Virus record (IMG/VR): IMGVR_UViG_3300028228_000341
Location: 1 to 21,551 of that record
Length of the DNA stretch: 21,551 nucleotides
Reading direction: 5' to 3' (one strand)
Origin: a virus
Position 1 is the first letter of the stretch. Every line of letters begins with the position of its first letter. The notes beneath the pieces were generated by a model that saw nothing but the letters and a program-made list of their open reading frames with translations, was not told where the DNA came from and searched no databases. The translations under genes and the position numbers were made by a program. Below, one piece after another: positions 16,276 to 21,551 of this stretch.

Positions 16276-16309
16276 TGGCGTCACCTCTTTTCACTTTAGA
16301 CATGATCAT
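16268..16309 (-). CDS. Short leader ORF overlapping the regulator start
   Basis: A 13-codon ORF begins at ATG 16309, or at ATG 16303 with GGAG 9 bases upstream, and reads MSKVKRGDANV from the second start. Its TGA overlaps the beginning of the regulator gene. Its ribosome site, GTGGAGTAGATGAT, is the same sequence used by the DGQHR gene at 17163. It could couple translation of the regulator to a leader, or it may be a leftover of a duplicated cassette. Coding is not proven. Confidence 0.3.
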   Translation of the reverse strand: MIMSKVKRGDANV

Positions 16310-16318
16310 CTACTCCAC

Positions 16319-16354
16319 AAAAAAAACCGCAGCACGGATTACGTGCTGCCTTTT
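16319..16354 (-). terminator. Intrinsic terminator between DGQHR gene and regulator
   Basis: GCAGCACG (16329-16336) pairs with CGTGCTGC (16342-16349) around a 5-base loop. The flanking CC and C do not pair, and eight T follow on the minus strand (16319-16326). It lies 11 bases after the DGQHR gene stop and immediately before the ribosome site of the leader ORF. No promoter is visible between it and the regulator, so regulator mRNA must read through it or come from a promoter inside the upstream gene. The loop and inner stem equal those of the terminator at 15338-15371. Confidence 0.8.
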
Positions 16355-16365
16355 AAACTCATTGA

Positions 16366-17163
16366 CTAAATAAATCTCGGAATAGGCTCACCGATATAAA
16401 ACTTGAACCCGCTTTTGCCAGCGTTTTGGCCAATTCGCTCGGCATTCCATGCGCGAACACACCAAGTGAATATGTGCTCTTTCAACATTCTTTTCGACGC
16501 TGCCGCATGTGTTAGCAGTCTGTCTCTCAACTGCAACGCATTATTCGTAACAAGGATCTCCGAACGCTGCCCGGTGCCTACCGTAGACCAGAACTCAGTT
16601 GCAGCATAACTGTCCAGCCTACTGCATATAAACCAGCTAGTCCCAATGATCGACGGCGGTAGCGCTCCGCTGATTCGATTCTGCTTCCCAAACTTGGCTG
16701 CATCACGATGATGCTCCTTCAGATTCTCCACAACGTCTGAATGCGACGGTGCATCATGCTTTTGCAATGTCAAAGACGCGCCGCCCTTTTCATAAGCTTT
16801 TACCATCTTGTAAACCGAAGCACATTCAGTAGGATTCGAAATCCCGTGGCTTATCAAAATATCCGAAGCACTTCGCGTTTTGTTTTGATCGATCCGATCA
16901 AATGCCGAATCAGGAACGCCGAACATAACAACCGTTTCAACCGTAGTGCCAGATTGAACAATTGCCAATAAGCGATGCTGGCCATCAATTAACCTGCTGT
17001 CAGAAAAACGGATTGCATCACCTGTTAAAATCCATTTGCCCGCTTTAATGTCGGCAGTTATTTTTTTTACATGATCAAGTCTAATTTTGCGGTTGTTGGT
17101 GTTTTCCTTGAGCCACTCCCCCGCTAATTCCGGAGTCACTTCCATTGTTAGTATTCTCATCAT
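16366..17163 (-). CDS. DGQHR-motif ParB-like protein
   Basis: A 265-residue protein. ATG 17163 or ATG 17160 fit the GGAG site 3 and 6 bases upstream; ATG 17145 is a later option. The key motif is SRLIDGQHRLLAIVQSG (DGQHR at 60-64), in a ParB/Srx-type N-terminal domain beginning with EVTPELAGEWLKENTNNRKIR. It continues ADIKAGKWILTGDAIRFSD and FGVPDSAFDRIDQNKTRSASDIL, as in phage proteins of this group found in several bacterial lineages. The C-terminal half is helical (QLRDRLLTHAAASKRMLKEHIFTWCV). Reported relatives may bind DNA or act as a nuclease or NTPase, but the reaction here is unknown. It is transcribed from the promoter at 17274-17302 through a hairpin in its leader. Confidence 0.82.
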   Translation of the reverse strand: MMRILTMEVTPELAGEWLKENTNNRKIRLDHVKKITADIKAGKWILTGDAIRFSDSRLIDGQHRLLAIVQSGTTVETVVMFGVPDSAFDRIDQNKTRSASDILISHGISNPTECASVYKMVKAYEKGGASLTLQKHDAPSHSDVVENLKEHHRDAAKFGKQNRISGALPPSIIGTSWFICSRLDSYAATEFWSTVGTGQRSEILVTNNALQLRDRLLTHAAASKRMLKEHIFTWCVRAWNAERIGQNAGKSGFKFYIGEPIPRFI

Positions 17164-17173
17164 CTACTCCACG

Positions 17174-17216
17174 AAAAAACCCGCAGCATAGGAGGCGAGT
17201 CCTATGTGCGGGTTTC
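17174..17216 (-). terminator. Terminator or attenuator hairpin in the leader of the DGQHR gene
   Basis: On the plus strand CCCGCA (17180-17185) pairs with TGCGGG (17207-17212) and CATAGGA (17187-17193) with TCCTATG (17200-17206). One G is bulged, the loop is six bases, and A/T flanks extend the stem. Reading on the minus strand, a run of T (17174-17179) follows, and GTGGAG comes next. It lies between the promoter at 17274-17302 and the start codon, so it is placed to attenuate or insulate the gene, not to end an upstream one. Confidence 0.75.
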
Positions 17217-17273
17217 TTGCCGCGATTGCTCGCGGATGTATTTAGTTATCGACACTCGCCTGTCGACGCCGAA

Positions 17274-17302
17274 ACGATATCAATTGAGATAAGATTTGTC
17301 AA
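17274..17302 (-). promoter_or_regulatory. Sigma70-type promoter before the DGQHR gene
   Basis: On the minus strand TTGACA (17297-17302) is followed after exactly 17 bases by TATCGT (17274-17279), which matches TATAAT at 4 of 6. The AT-rich spacer includes AATCTTATCTCAATTGA. It lies between the zinc-ribbon gene stop (17309) and the leader hairpin and would start a transcript near 17267. This is the best promoter in the window. Confidence 0.7.
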
Positions 17303-17308
17303 CTACTT

Positions 17309-17542
17309 TTATCCAGATCTTTTCCCCTCGATGTCAACTGGTCGATGCTCGATCTTAATGACCTCGACCCGCACCTGTACGGACCACGTATAACCGCACG
17401 GAATCCCATCAGGCTGAGTAGACCTACAGCATTTGTAGTAGCGAGTGCTGTAATGCGTCGAATACGCTAGGCCATATCCTCCTGACCCATGCCAACACAA
17501 CGGGCAGTGACGATGGGATTCAATCACGCTAGGTTTACTCAT
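17309..17542 (-). CDS. Small zinc-ribbon protein
   Basis: The frame opens at 17578, but ATG 17542 (MSKPSVIESHRHCPLCW) overlaps the terminase C-terminus as ATGAGTAA and is preferred, giving 77 residues. It has a CPLC knuckle near residue 13 and a second set of cysteines about 25 residues later (YYKCCRS ... GIPCGYTW), a plausible zinc ribbon with the common C-G-Y/H-x-W ending. The closing tail is strand-rich (SVQVRVEVIKIEHRP). Small zinc-ribbon proteins of this size occur in phages as Ogr/Delta-like activators or as packaging accessories. I see no further motif, so the role is unknown. Its coding end touches the -35 of the next promoter. Confidence 0.7.
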   Translation of the reverse strand: MSKPSVIESHRHCPLCWHGSGGYGLAYSTHYSTRYYKCCRSTQPDGIPCGYTWSVQVRVEVIKIEHRPVDIEGKRSG

Positions 17543-17720
17543 TCCATGCCCGCCCATCTGGTCGTGTGTGGCCTGCATTCAACACAGTTTTCGGCCTTAT
17601 TGGTGACGCAATCCGTGACGGGTAGCCGCCATTTTCCTCAGCGTAAGCCCGAGCTAGCGCGATCCCATAACGCACGGCATCGCGAAAGTCATTCGGCTGC
17701 CCGTCATCTTTTTTACCCAT
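17535..17720 (-). CDS. C-terminal end of terminase large subunit, -1 frame
   Basis: A 61-codon frame whose ATG 17720 is probably not a true start. The sequence after KK, DDGQPNDFRDAVRYGIALARAYAEENGGYPSR, looks like the C-terminal helix of a gpA-type terminase (the D.FRDA.RY pattern). The preceding 218-codon frame ends in a shadow sequence (KKMTGSRMTF) after the same A run. A -1 slip at A AAA AAG (17708-17714) would join the two and end the protein at 17535. It could also be a one-base deletion in the run. I read it as a fragment of the terminase and not as an independent gene. Confidence 0.65.
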   Translation of the reverse strand: MGKKDDGQPNDFRDAVRYGIALARAYAEENGGYPSRIASPIRPKTVLNAGHTRPDGRAWNE

Positions 17721-18310
17721 AACAATTTCGCGTTACCTCGGTTGTCCACACGGTCTGCAATCATGCCGTTGCATAATTGCACAATGAATTCCATGTCATG
17801 TTCTGCACCAGCACAAACCGAAAGCGACCCCGGTTCTCCCGGCTCTCGATCATCTAATCGTGATTGCAGATCTGTCTCCCAGTAATCCGTGTTGACGGTA
17901 AATAATTCCTGCCCGGTGTACTCGCCAGACTCAACTGGTGACGCCTTGTATGGTCTGCCGCCTAGGTCCGTCGATGATCCTTTGCAGGGCATCATGCCTG
18001 CATGTAGGTTGCAAAAATCATAGGTTGCTTTAGTGTCCCATCCGCTGTCAACGCTGGCGGCATGTGGAGCACAAGCACTGCCGCCATCAGCATGTTGGTA
18101 ATGTGATTGGATCACGGATGACCATACGTCTGCCAACGTTAATGACATGCCATAATCAACGACGTGTGCCTGCTGCTCAATGCCGTGTGCAAGCACCACC
18201 CACAACCGAAACCCGCCGTCCGCCTCTTGCTGGTCGATTGTCACTGTGACCATCCGGCACCAATCAGGTAGGACGCGACGTGGCACAGTTGATTTGATTC
18301 GCTGGGCCAC
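17654..18310 (-). CDS. Terminase large subunit, nuclease domain fragment
   Basis: A frame of 218 codons from GTG 18310, but homology-like sequence already begins before it (KKLQQWINEDKGETWEV, in the same frame from about 18400). It carries the RNase H-like nuclease pattern of gpA terminases: a strand with Asp26 (VTVTIDQQEADGGFRLWVVL), a second acidic site at VDSGWDTKATYDFC (Asp88, Asp92), and SPVESGEYTGQELFTVNTDYW near the substrate face. The nuclease makes the staggered ends at the packaging site. The last 15 or so residues are an out-of-frame tail after A AAA AAG. It is separated from the ATPase part by a -1 break. Confidence 0.78.
   Translation of the reverse strand: MAQRIKSTVPRRVLPDWCRMVTVTIDQQEADGGFRLWVVLAHGIEQQAHVVDYGMSLTLADVWSSVIQSHYQHADGGSACAPHAASVDSGWDTKATYDFCNLHAGMMPCKGSSTDLGGRPYKASPVESGEYTGQELFTVNTDYWETDLQSRLDDREPGEPGSLSVCAGAEHDMEFIVQLCNGMIADRVDNRGNAKLLWVKKMTGSRMTFAMPCVMGSR
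17708..17714 (-). promoter_or_regulatory. Candidate -1 frameshift heptamer A AAA AAG in the terminase gene
   Basis: In the nuclease frame the codons are GTA AAA AAG, the correct phase for a slip, and A AAA AAG is the strongest known -1 site in Escherichia coli. The -1 frame continues KKDDGQPNDFRDAVRYG. A 6-bp stem CGCGAT/ATCGCG lies about 24 bases downstream, farther than usual. Confidence 0.4.
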
Positions 18311-19113
18311 TTTTTCCGGCGTTGATTTCGAACGCCTAACTTCCCACGTCTCGCCCTTGTCTTCGTTGATCCACTGCTGTAATTTCTTTGGGCTTTTATA
18401 CTTCGAAAGGAACCATCAATCATGTCACCCCAGCCATGGAACAAAGCATAGAACACGCTGAGCTGTGACCCATAATCTGACCCCCAGTTTAACGGCGTGC
18501 CGATCAGCCACGACATATCATCAGGCGGCAGATCCCTCGCAGACATTGCTCGCTCATGATCAACGGTACAACCAGCCGGAACCCATACGCCTAAATTCAT
18601 CATGCCCGGCCTGTGGATATCATCAATGCGACCCTCGCAATACAGACAAACATAGTGTGCAGTTCTTCGCGCTAGATCCCTATCGATGCCGCCTGCTTCC
18701 GGCCGCTCGTAATGAATGCCACCAGCGCTTTTGCCGTCGCCGAATTCAATGGTTTGAAACTTAAAACAGTGCGGACATGGAACATGATATTTATGGTTCG
18801 TGGATTGTAATCGGCCTGACTCAATCGCAGATCGTCCCGTGACACTCGGCGTTGATTCCAGCAGAAACTTTCGGTCTGGATACTCGGCCCCGCGTTTCAT
18901 AAACCTGTCGATCGGATCACCTTCCGTCGATGTCGATTCTGAAAACCATTTATCGATTTCGTTCCCATGTCCCATGCGAATCGATTTGTCAGCTAGCCGA
19001 GACTTACCACGCGGCCATGCTCCGTGACAGTTTGATCGCCGCAACTTGATCTGCGTCTTGCTTTGCCGGATCGATACTTGGAGCCTGATCCCGGATGCGT
19101 GGGCAATGCTCAA
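18241..19113 (-). CDS. Terminase large subunit, ATPase centre and zinc-finger fragment
   Basis: A frame of 290 codons beginning at a TTG (19113); the first 32 residues are out-of-frame shadow. Real sequence starts near residue 33 (WPRGKSRLADKSIRMG), which lines up well with lambda NYREKSVDVAG. The expected Walker B acid pair reads NE at 51-52 (NEIDKW) where DE is usual. The coupling motif STP is at 87-89 (LLESTPSVTG). A Cys-rich insert, CPHC (113-116) and CLYC (156-159), is the zinc-binding part typical of gpA. After about residue 237 (GSFRSIK) the frame leaves the homologous sequence, and the last 50 residues are shadow. Confidence 0.78.
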   Translation of the reverse strand: MSIAHASGIRLQVSIRQSKTQIKLRRSNCHGAWPRGKSRLADKSIRMGHGNEIDKWFSESTSTEGDPIDRFMKRGAEYPDRKFLLESTPSVTGRSAIESGRLQSTNHKYHVPCPHCFKFQTIEFGDGKSAGGIHYERPEAGGIDRDLARRTAHYVCLYCEGRIDDIHRPGMMNLGVWVPAGCTVDHERAMSARDLPPDDMSWLIGTPLNWGSDYGSQLSVFYALFHGWGDMIDGSFRSIKAQRNYSSGSTKTRARRGKLGVRNQRRKKWPSESNQLCHVASYLIGAGWSQ

Positions 19114-19447
19114 TCATCTTCCATAGTCGAGCGAAGACCTGCTTACAGTTTGTCTCATCGGGCGTCGCGAACATTGTTTCTTCCGGCCGCTGGTCCATTG
19201 ATTTTTGCAGCATCGCCAGCCCGAAATTTGTCTTGAACATTCGGGCGGCCCATTGCAGCCACAGCGTGCGAAACTGAATTGAGTCATAAGCCCAGCATGG
19301 CCCCTGTGGTGCTGTGACCCACGGGCATTGTTGCTCCGAAAAAGCCTCGCCTGTGTGTGTGTAGAAATATGATCGCAGCCAGTCGGCAGACGACTCCTGC
19401 TCTTGGAGCGTCATACCCGACGCGATCACGCGAAATACAAAACTCAT
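19004..19447 (-). CDS. Terminase large subunit, N-terminal fragment
   Basis: A 147-codon frame from ATG 19447, which overlaps the small-subunit stop as ATGA; AGGGA is 9 bases upstream. It has the gpA opening: SADWLRSYFYTHTGEAFSEQQ, then QFRTLWLQWAARMFKTNFG, then TMFATPDETNCKQVFARLWKMIEHCPRI. The segment ARMFKT (68-73) stands where the Walker A of the family has G-K-S/T, with Phe in place of Gly. Lambda itself has a deviant A motif here (ARVGYSK), so this may still bind ATP. The frame ends at TAA 19004 shortly before the segment that should lead to Walker B, which continues in the +1 frame. Confidence 0.8.
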   Translation of the reverse strand: MSFVFRVIASGMTLQEQESSADWLRSYFYTHTGEAFSEQQCPWVTAPQGPCWAYDSIQFRTLWLQWAARMFKTNFGLAMLQKSMDQRPEETMFATPDETNCKQVFARLWKMIEHCPRIRDQAPSIDPAKQDADQVAAIKLSRSMAAW

Positions 19448-20034
19448 ACTTTGAAATCCCTAGCTATCTCATCCTGAATCAGACGTATCAAATCCTCAAC
19501 AGCCTGCTTTGCCGTGGCCTTGAATTCTGACGGCAGCAGATTCGCCACACGCGACCCCGTTGAATTCAGACGGTTGTTCATCCGCGAAAGTGCAATCGTT
19601 AAATCACGCTCCACCTCATCCCTGCGGATGTGAATTCCCTTTGCTGTTGCTGCTTCGATTTCCAATTTATCAGCACGAGCCGCTTCCTGTCGCTCCTTAG
19701 CAGAATCGATCTTGTCTGATTTGCGTTCCCAGTCCTGACGAGCATCATCAACTTTCCGATTGATAATCCACTCAACCAGATCCCGACCATTGTAAGTGCT
19801 GTCAGCATTTCTGGCGGCACCTTGATCCCGTAGATGCTTAGTCGATATCGAAACCAACCAAGCTGCCGCCTGTTGCGTCAGGATTTCAAGCGTCGCTTTC
19901 TGTCGTGCTGTCTCCCGGTCAGCTAGTTCTAGCGCTGCAATACGTGACTCGATGTATGCGGCATCTTCATCACTAGTTACCAAGTCGTTTAATGCGATCA
20001 AGTCGCTCAGCGTTTCGTTGTTTTCGCTGGTCAA
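19444..20034 (-). CDS. Terminase small subunit, Nu1-like
   Basis: A 196-codon frame from TTG 20034; TTG at codon 18 is another possible start, because no ATG occurs near. Residues 52-95 form the DNA-binding HTH and wing (LTQQAAAWLVSISTKHLRDQG ... TYNGRDLVEWIINRK). A long charged helix (DWERKSDKIDSAKERQEAARADKLEIEAATAKG) follows, and then the IHIRRDEVERDLTIALSRMNNRLN and SRVANLLPSE segment seen in Nu1-type small subunits (lambda Nu1 and relatives). It recognises the packaging site and brings in the large subunit. It overlaps the previous gene by 62 bases if the TTG start is used, which makes the exact start uncertain. Confidence 0.82.
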   Translation of the reverse strand: MTSENNETLSDLIALNDLVTSDEDAAYIESRIAALELADRETARQKATLEILTQQAAAWLVSISTKHLRDQGAARNADSTYNGRDLVEWIINRKVDDARQDWERKSDKIDSAKERQEAARADKLEIEAATAKGIHIRRDEVERDLTIALSRMNNRLNSTGSRVANLLPSEFKATAKQAVEDLIRLIQDEIARDFKV

Positions 20035-20296
20035 TTGTGAGGCTCACTAAGTCAGAGTGACTGTGCTGGTGCAGATGCAACGCTGATGGATCAGTAGCAC
20101 CAAACACCGACGGTTTATTCTGTGCGTTGAGTGCTGCTAGCACTCGCATCGCTGCCGTCTTTTCTCGATTGGTTCCGGTTGCAATGATCTTCAACATTTC
20201 GTTCGGGCCAATTGTAAACGCCCGATCATCAATCTGCCATGACTGGTTGATTGATTGCTCCATCAGCCGGAGCTCGCTGCGGATTGTTTGCGTCAT
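19973..20296 (-). CDS. Small conserved packaging-region protein
   Basis: A 107-residue protein from ATG 20296, overlapping the methyltransferase stop as ATGA, with a strong GGAGG 7 bases upstream. It has an N-terminal helical segment (SELRLMEQSINQSWQIDD), a helix of the form TGTNREKTAAMRVLAALNAQNK, and a basic C-terminus (QRKQRNAERLDRIKRLGN). The REKTAA.R.L.A...QN pattern recalls short proteins just upstream of phage small terminase genes. I do not know their function. A role in packaging or terminase regulation is suggested only by position. Confidence 0.75.
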   Translation of the reverse strand: MTQTIRSELRLMEQSINQSWQIDDRAFTIGPNEMLKIIATGTNREKTAAMRVLAALNAQNKPSVFGATDPSALHLHQHSHSDLVSLTIDQRKQRNAERLDRIKRLGN

Positions 20297-21507
20297 TGAT
20301 CACCCTCCAGCGTCGCCGTCTTGCCGGTGAGTGTTTCCCATCGATTGACGATCACGTCGCAGTAGGCTGGTGAGATTTCCATTCCGTAACACTTGCGGTT
20401 GAGTTGTTCGGCTGCGATCAGGGTTGTGCCGCTGCCGCAGAACAAATCAAGAATATCACCACCCTCTGAATAGTCCTCAATTATCGACGCCATCAACCTG
20501 ATTGGTTTTTGTGTTGGATGTACTCGCCTAGCGTTGTGCCCGTCGTCATTTACGACGCCGCCGTGCATTATTCTGTAAAACTTATCAAAGCCACTGGTCT
20601 TGTTTGTCCATGCTAATTCAAACGGAGAACCGAGCATCCTGTCTGCATTTTCGTTGACGCGTTTATCCCAACAAATCCATCGCCCACGAAACGGCAACTG
20701 ATCAGGGTAGCAGTTCGCACCGAATGAAACGACGATTTCATACGCCTCAAGTATAGGTCTGAGACTTAATTCACCGCTGTCGTTTGCTATTCCGCTCCAC
20801 TCAAGAGTCGATGCGTTTGATCCTTGCCAGTTTATCCCGTACGGCGGGTCTGTGATTAAACATCTTACCTTCTCACCGCCCATCAACCGCTCAATGTCCT
20901 CCGCCTTCGTGCTGTCGCCACACAGCACCCGATGCGTTCCAAGAATCCACAGGTCGCCCGGGTTCGTTATTGGATCAACTGGTGGCTCTGGCACCTCGTC
21001 TTCAATGATCTCCGCTGCCGTCGCTTCATCGATGTACAGACTTGCGGAGTCGGCCAACTCAGCCACCAACGCCTGTAACGCCGCGTCAGAAAATTCCACC
21101 TCTCTCAGCAACGCATCCAGATTCACCGCGTTCGCCGTGGCCATGGCACTGATCGGATCGAACGTCAGCAGGATCTTTGTAGCTTCCTCCGGCGTCACGT
21201 CCAGCACCAGCACAGGCACCATCTGATCAGGCATCATTCCTGCACGCATGTGACCGTCAACTATTTCATACGTGCCATCACCAATCTCGCGGACGAGCAA
21301 CGCGTCGACCATGCCGACCTCTGCGAGGATGCCGGACATCGCTGCTTTCTGGCCGTCGCTATGTGATCGCCAGTTCAGCGGATTCGCCAACAGGTCTGCA
21401 CAGCGAACGCGGTCGAACCGATTGATGCGGTCGCGGATCTGCAACGCCCCCCTTCCCCGCCTGATTAGATTTCGCCATGTTTTTATTTCCCTTGCGGAAC
21501 GGAACAC
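20293..21507 (-). CDS. ParB-like domain fused to adenine-type DNA methyltransferase
   Basis: The longest frame begins at GTG 21507 (404 codons). The likelier start is ATG 21478 in the neighbouring frame (MAKSNQAGKG, with AAGGGA 9 bases upstream). One base too many in the G run at 21447-21452 would explain the shift, after which the two join at ALQIRDRINRF. Residues 33-110 are ParB-like with DGHMR (84-88). Residues 183-400 are a class beta methyltransferase: DPPYG (220-224), HPTQKP (330-335), then FCGSGTT (356-362) for S-adenosylmethionine. DPPY favours N6-adenine. Such fusions often sit beside phage terminase genes. A role in shielding phage DNA or timing packaging is inference. Confidence 0.88.
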   Translation of the reverse strand: MFRSAREIKTWRNLIRRGRGALQIRDRINRFDRVRCADLLANPLNWRSHSDGQKAAMSGILAEVGMVDALLVREIGDGTYEIVDGHMRAGMMPDQMVPVLVLDVTPEEATKILLTFDPISAMATANAVNLDALLREVEFSDAALQALVAELADSASLYIDEATAAEIIEDEVPEPPVDPITNPGDLWILGTHRVLCGDSTKAEDIERLMGGEKVRCLITDPPYGINWQGSNASTLEWSGIANDSGELSLRPILEAYEIVVSFGANCYPDQLPFRGRWICWDKRVNENADRMLGSPFELAWTNKTSGFDKFYRIMHGGVVNDDGHNARRVHPTQKPIRLMASIIEDYSEGGDILDLFCGSGTTLIAAEQLNRKCYGMEISPAYCDVIVNRWETLTGKTATLEGDQ

Positions 21508-21551
21508 CCTGCAAAAAACGATTTATGTAAAAAGACGAGCAATAGGAAACC

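Larger units (their letters stand above)
17535..19447 (-). pseudogene. Terminase large subunit (gpA-type), reading frame broken three times
   Basis: Four frame pieces together cover a lambda gpA-like protein. If three one-base shifts are allowed (+1 near 19004, -1 near 18406, -1 at 17708-17714), the length becomes 637 residues, close to 641 for lambda gpA. The order of parts is N-terminal domain with ATPase A motif, ATPase centre with zinc fingers, nuclease domain, C-terminal helix. The large subunit would cut and pump DNA into the head with the Nu1-like subunit. The breaks may be sequencing indels, real decay or recoding, so I label the span as interrupted with only moderate weight. Confidence 0.55.

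Noticed and set aside
1-21551. CRISPR array, tRNA, rRNA, insertion sequence or attachment site
   Set aside because: I found no regularly spaced repeats, cloverleaf, transposase-like frame or terminal inverted repeats by eye.

Overview
The window is a late (virion assembly) region of a lambda-type tailed phage or prophage, most likely a siphovirus of a Gram-negative host. Every gene I can support lies on the minus strand, so transcription and gene order run from the right end (21.5 kb) to the left. The order is lambda-like: terminase small subunit, terminase large subunit of the lambda gpA type, gpW-like joining protein, lambda-type portal, prohead protease fused to major capsid protein, gpFII-like head-tail protein, tail completion, tail tube, tape measure, tail tip. 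The cysteine-rich tail-tip proteins recall what I remember of Planctomycetes prophages, but that host guess is weak. The window holds no integrase, tRNA, lysis gene or attachment site.

Layout in transcription order. 21.5-19.4 kb: a ParB-like/adenine methyltransferase fusion, a small conserved protein and a Nu1-like small terminase. 19.45-17.5 kb: the gpA-like large terminase, whose frame is broken at three places. 17.5-15.3 kb: an island not present in the lambda order, with a small zinc-ribbon protein, a DGQHR (ParB-like) protein behind a good sigma70-type promoter, and a regulator that appears to join a Cro/YdaS-type HTH, a sigma region 4-like HTH and an RNA polymerase alpha-CTD-like HhH domain. 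Three intrinsic terminators with related sequences punctuate this island. 15.3-11.2 kb: gpW-like protein, portal, protease-capsid fusion. 11.1-9.1 kb: probable decoration protein and neck proteins. 9.1-5.6 kb: tail tube, a protein of unknown function, tape measure. 5.6 kb to the left edge: tail-tip genes, including a hub-like protein in two frames joined at A AAA AAC, a 525-residue protein with about 44 cysteines in four degenerate repeats, and a gene running off the left edge.

Most neighbouring genes overlap by 1-17 bases (ATGA, TAATG), which suggests long translationally coupled late operons. The break in this pattern is the 17.3-15.3 kb island, where promoter, terminators and a palindrome cluster just before the head genes. 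My reading is that the hybrid regulator controls the head and tail operon that begins right after it. That is inference.

A caution on sequence quality: five genes have a frame break near a short base run (methyltransferase, terminase three times, tail hub, and the gene after the tape measure). Two breaks sit on textbook -1 slippery heptamers. Sequencing or assembly indels, a decaying prophage and programmed frameshifting cannot be told apart from this sequence alone.
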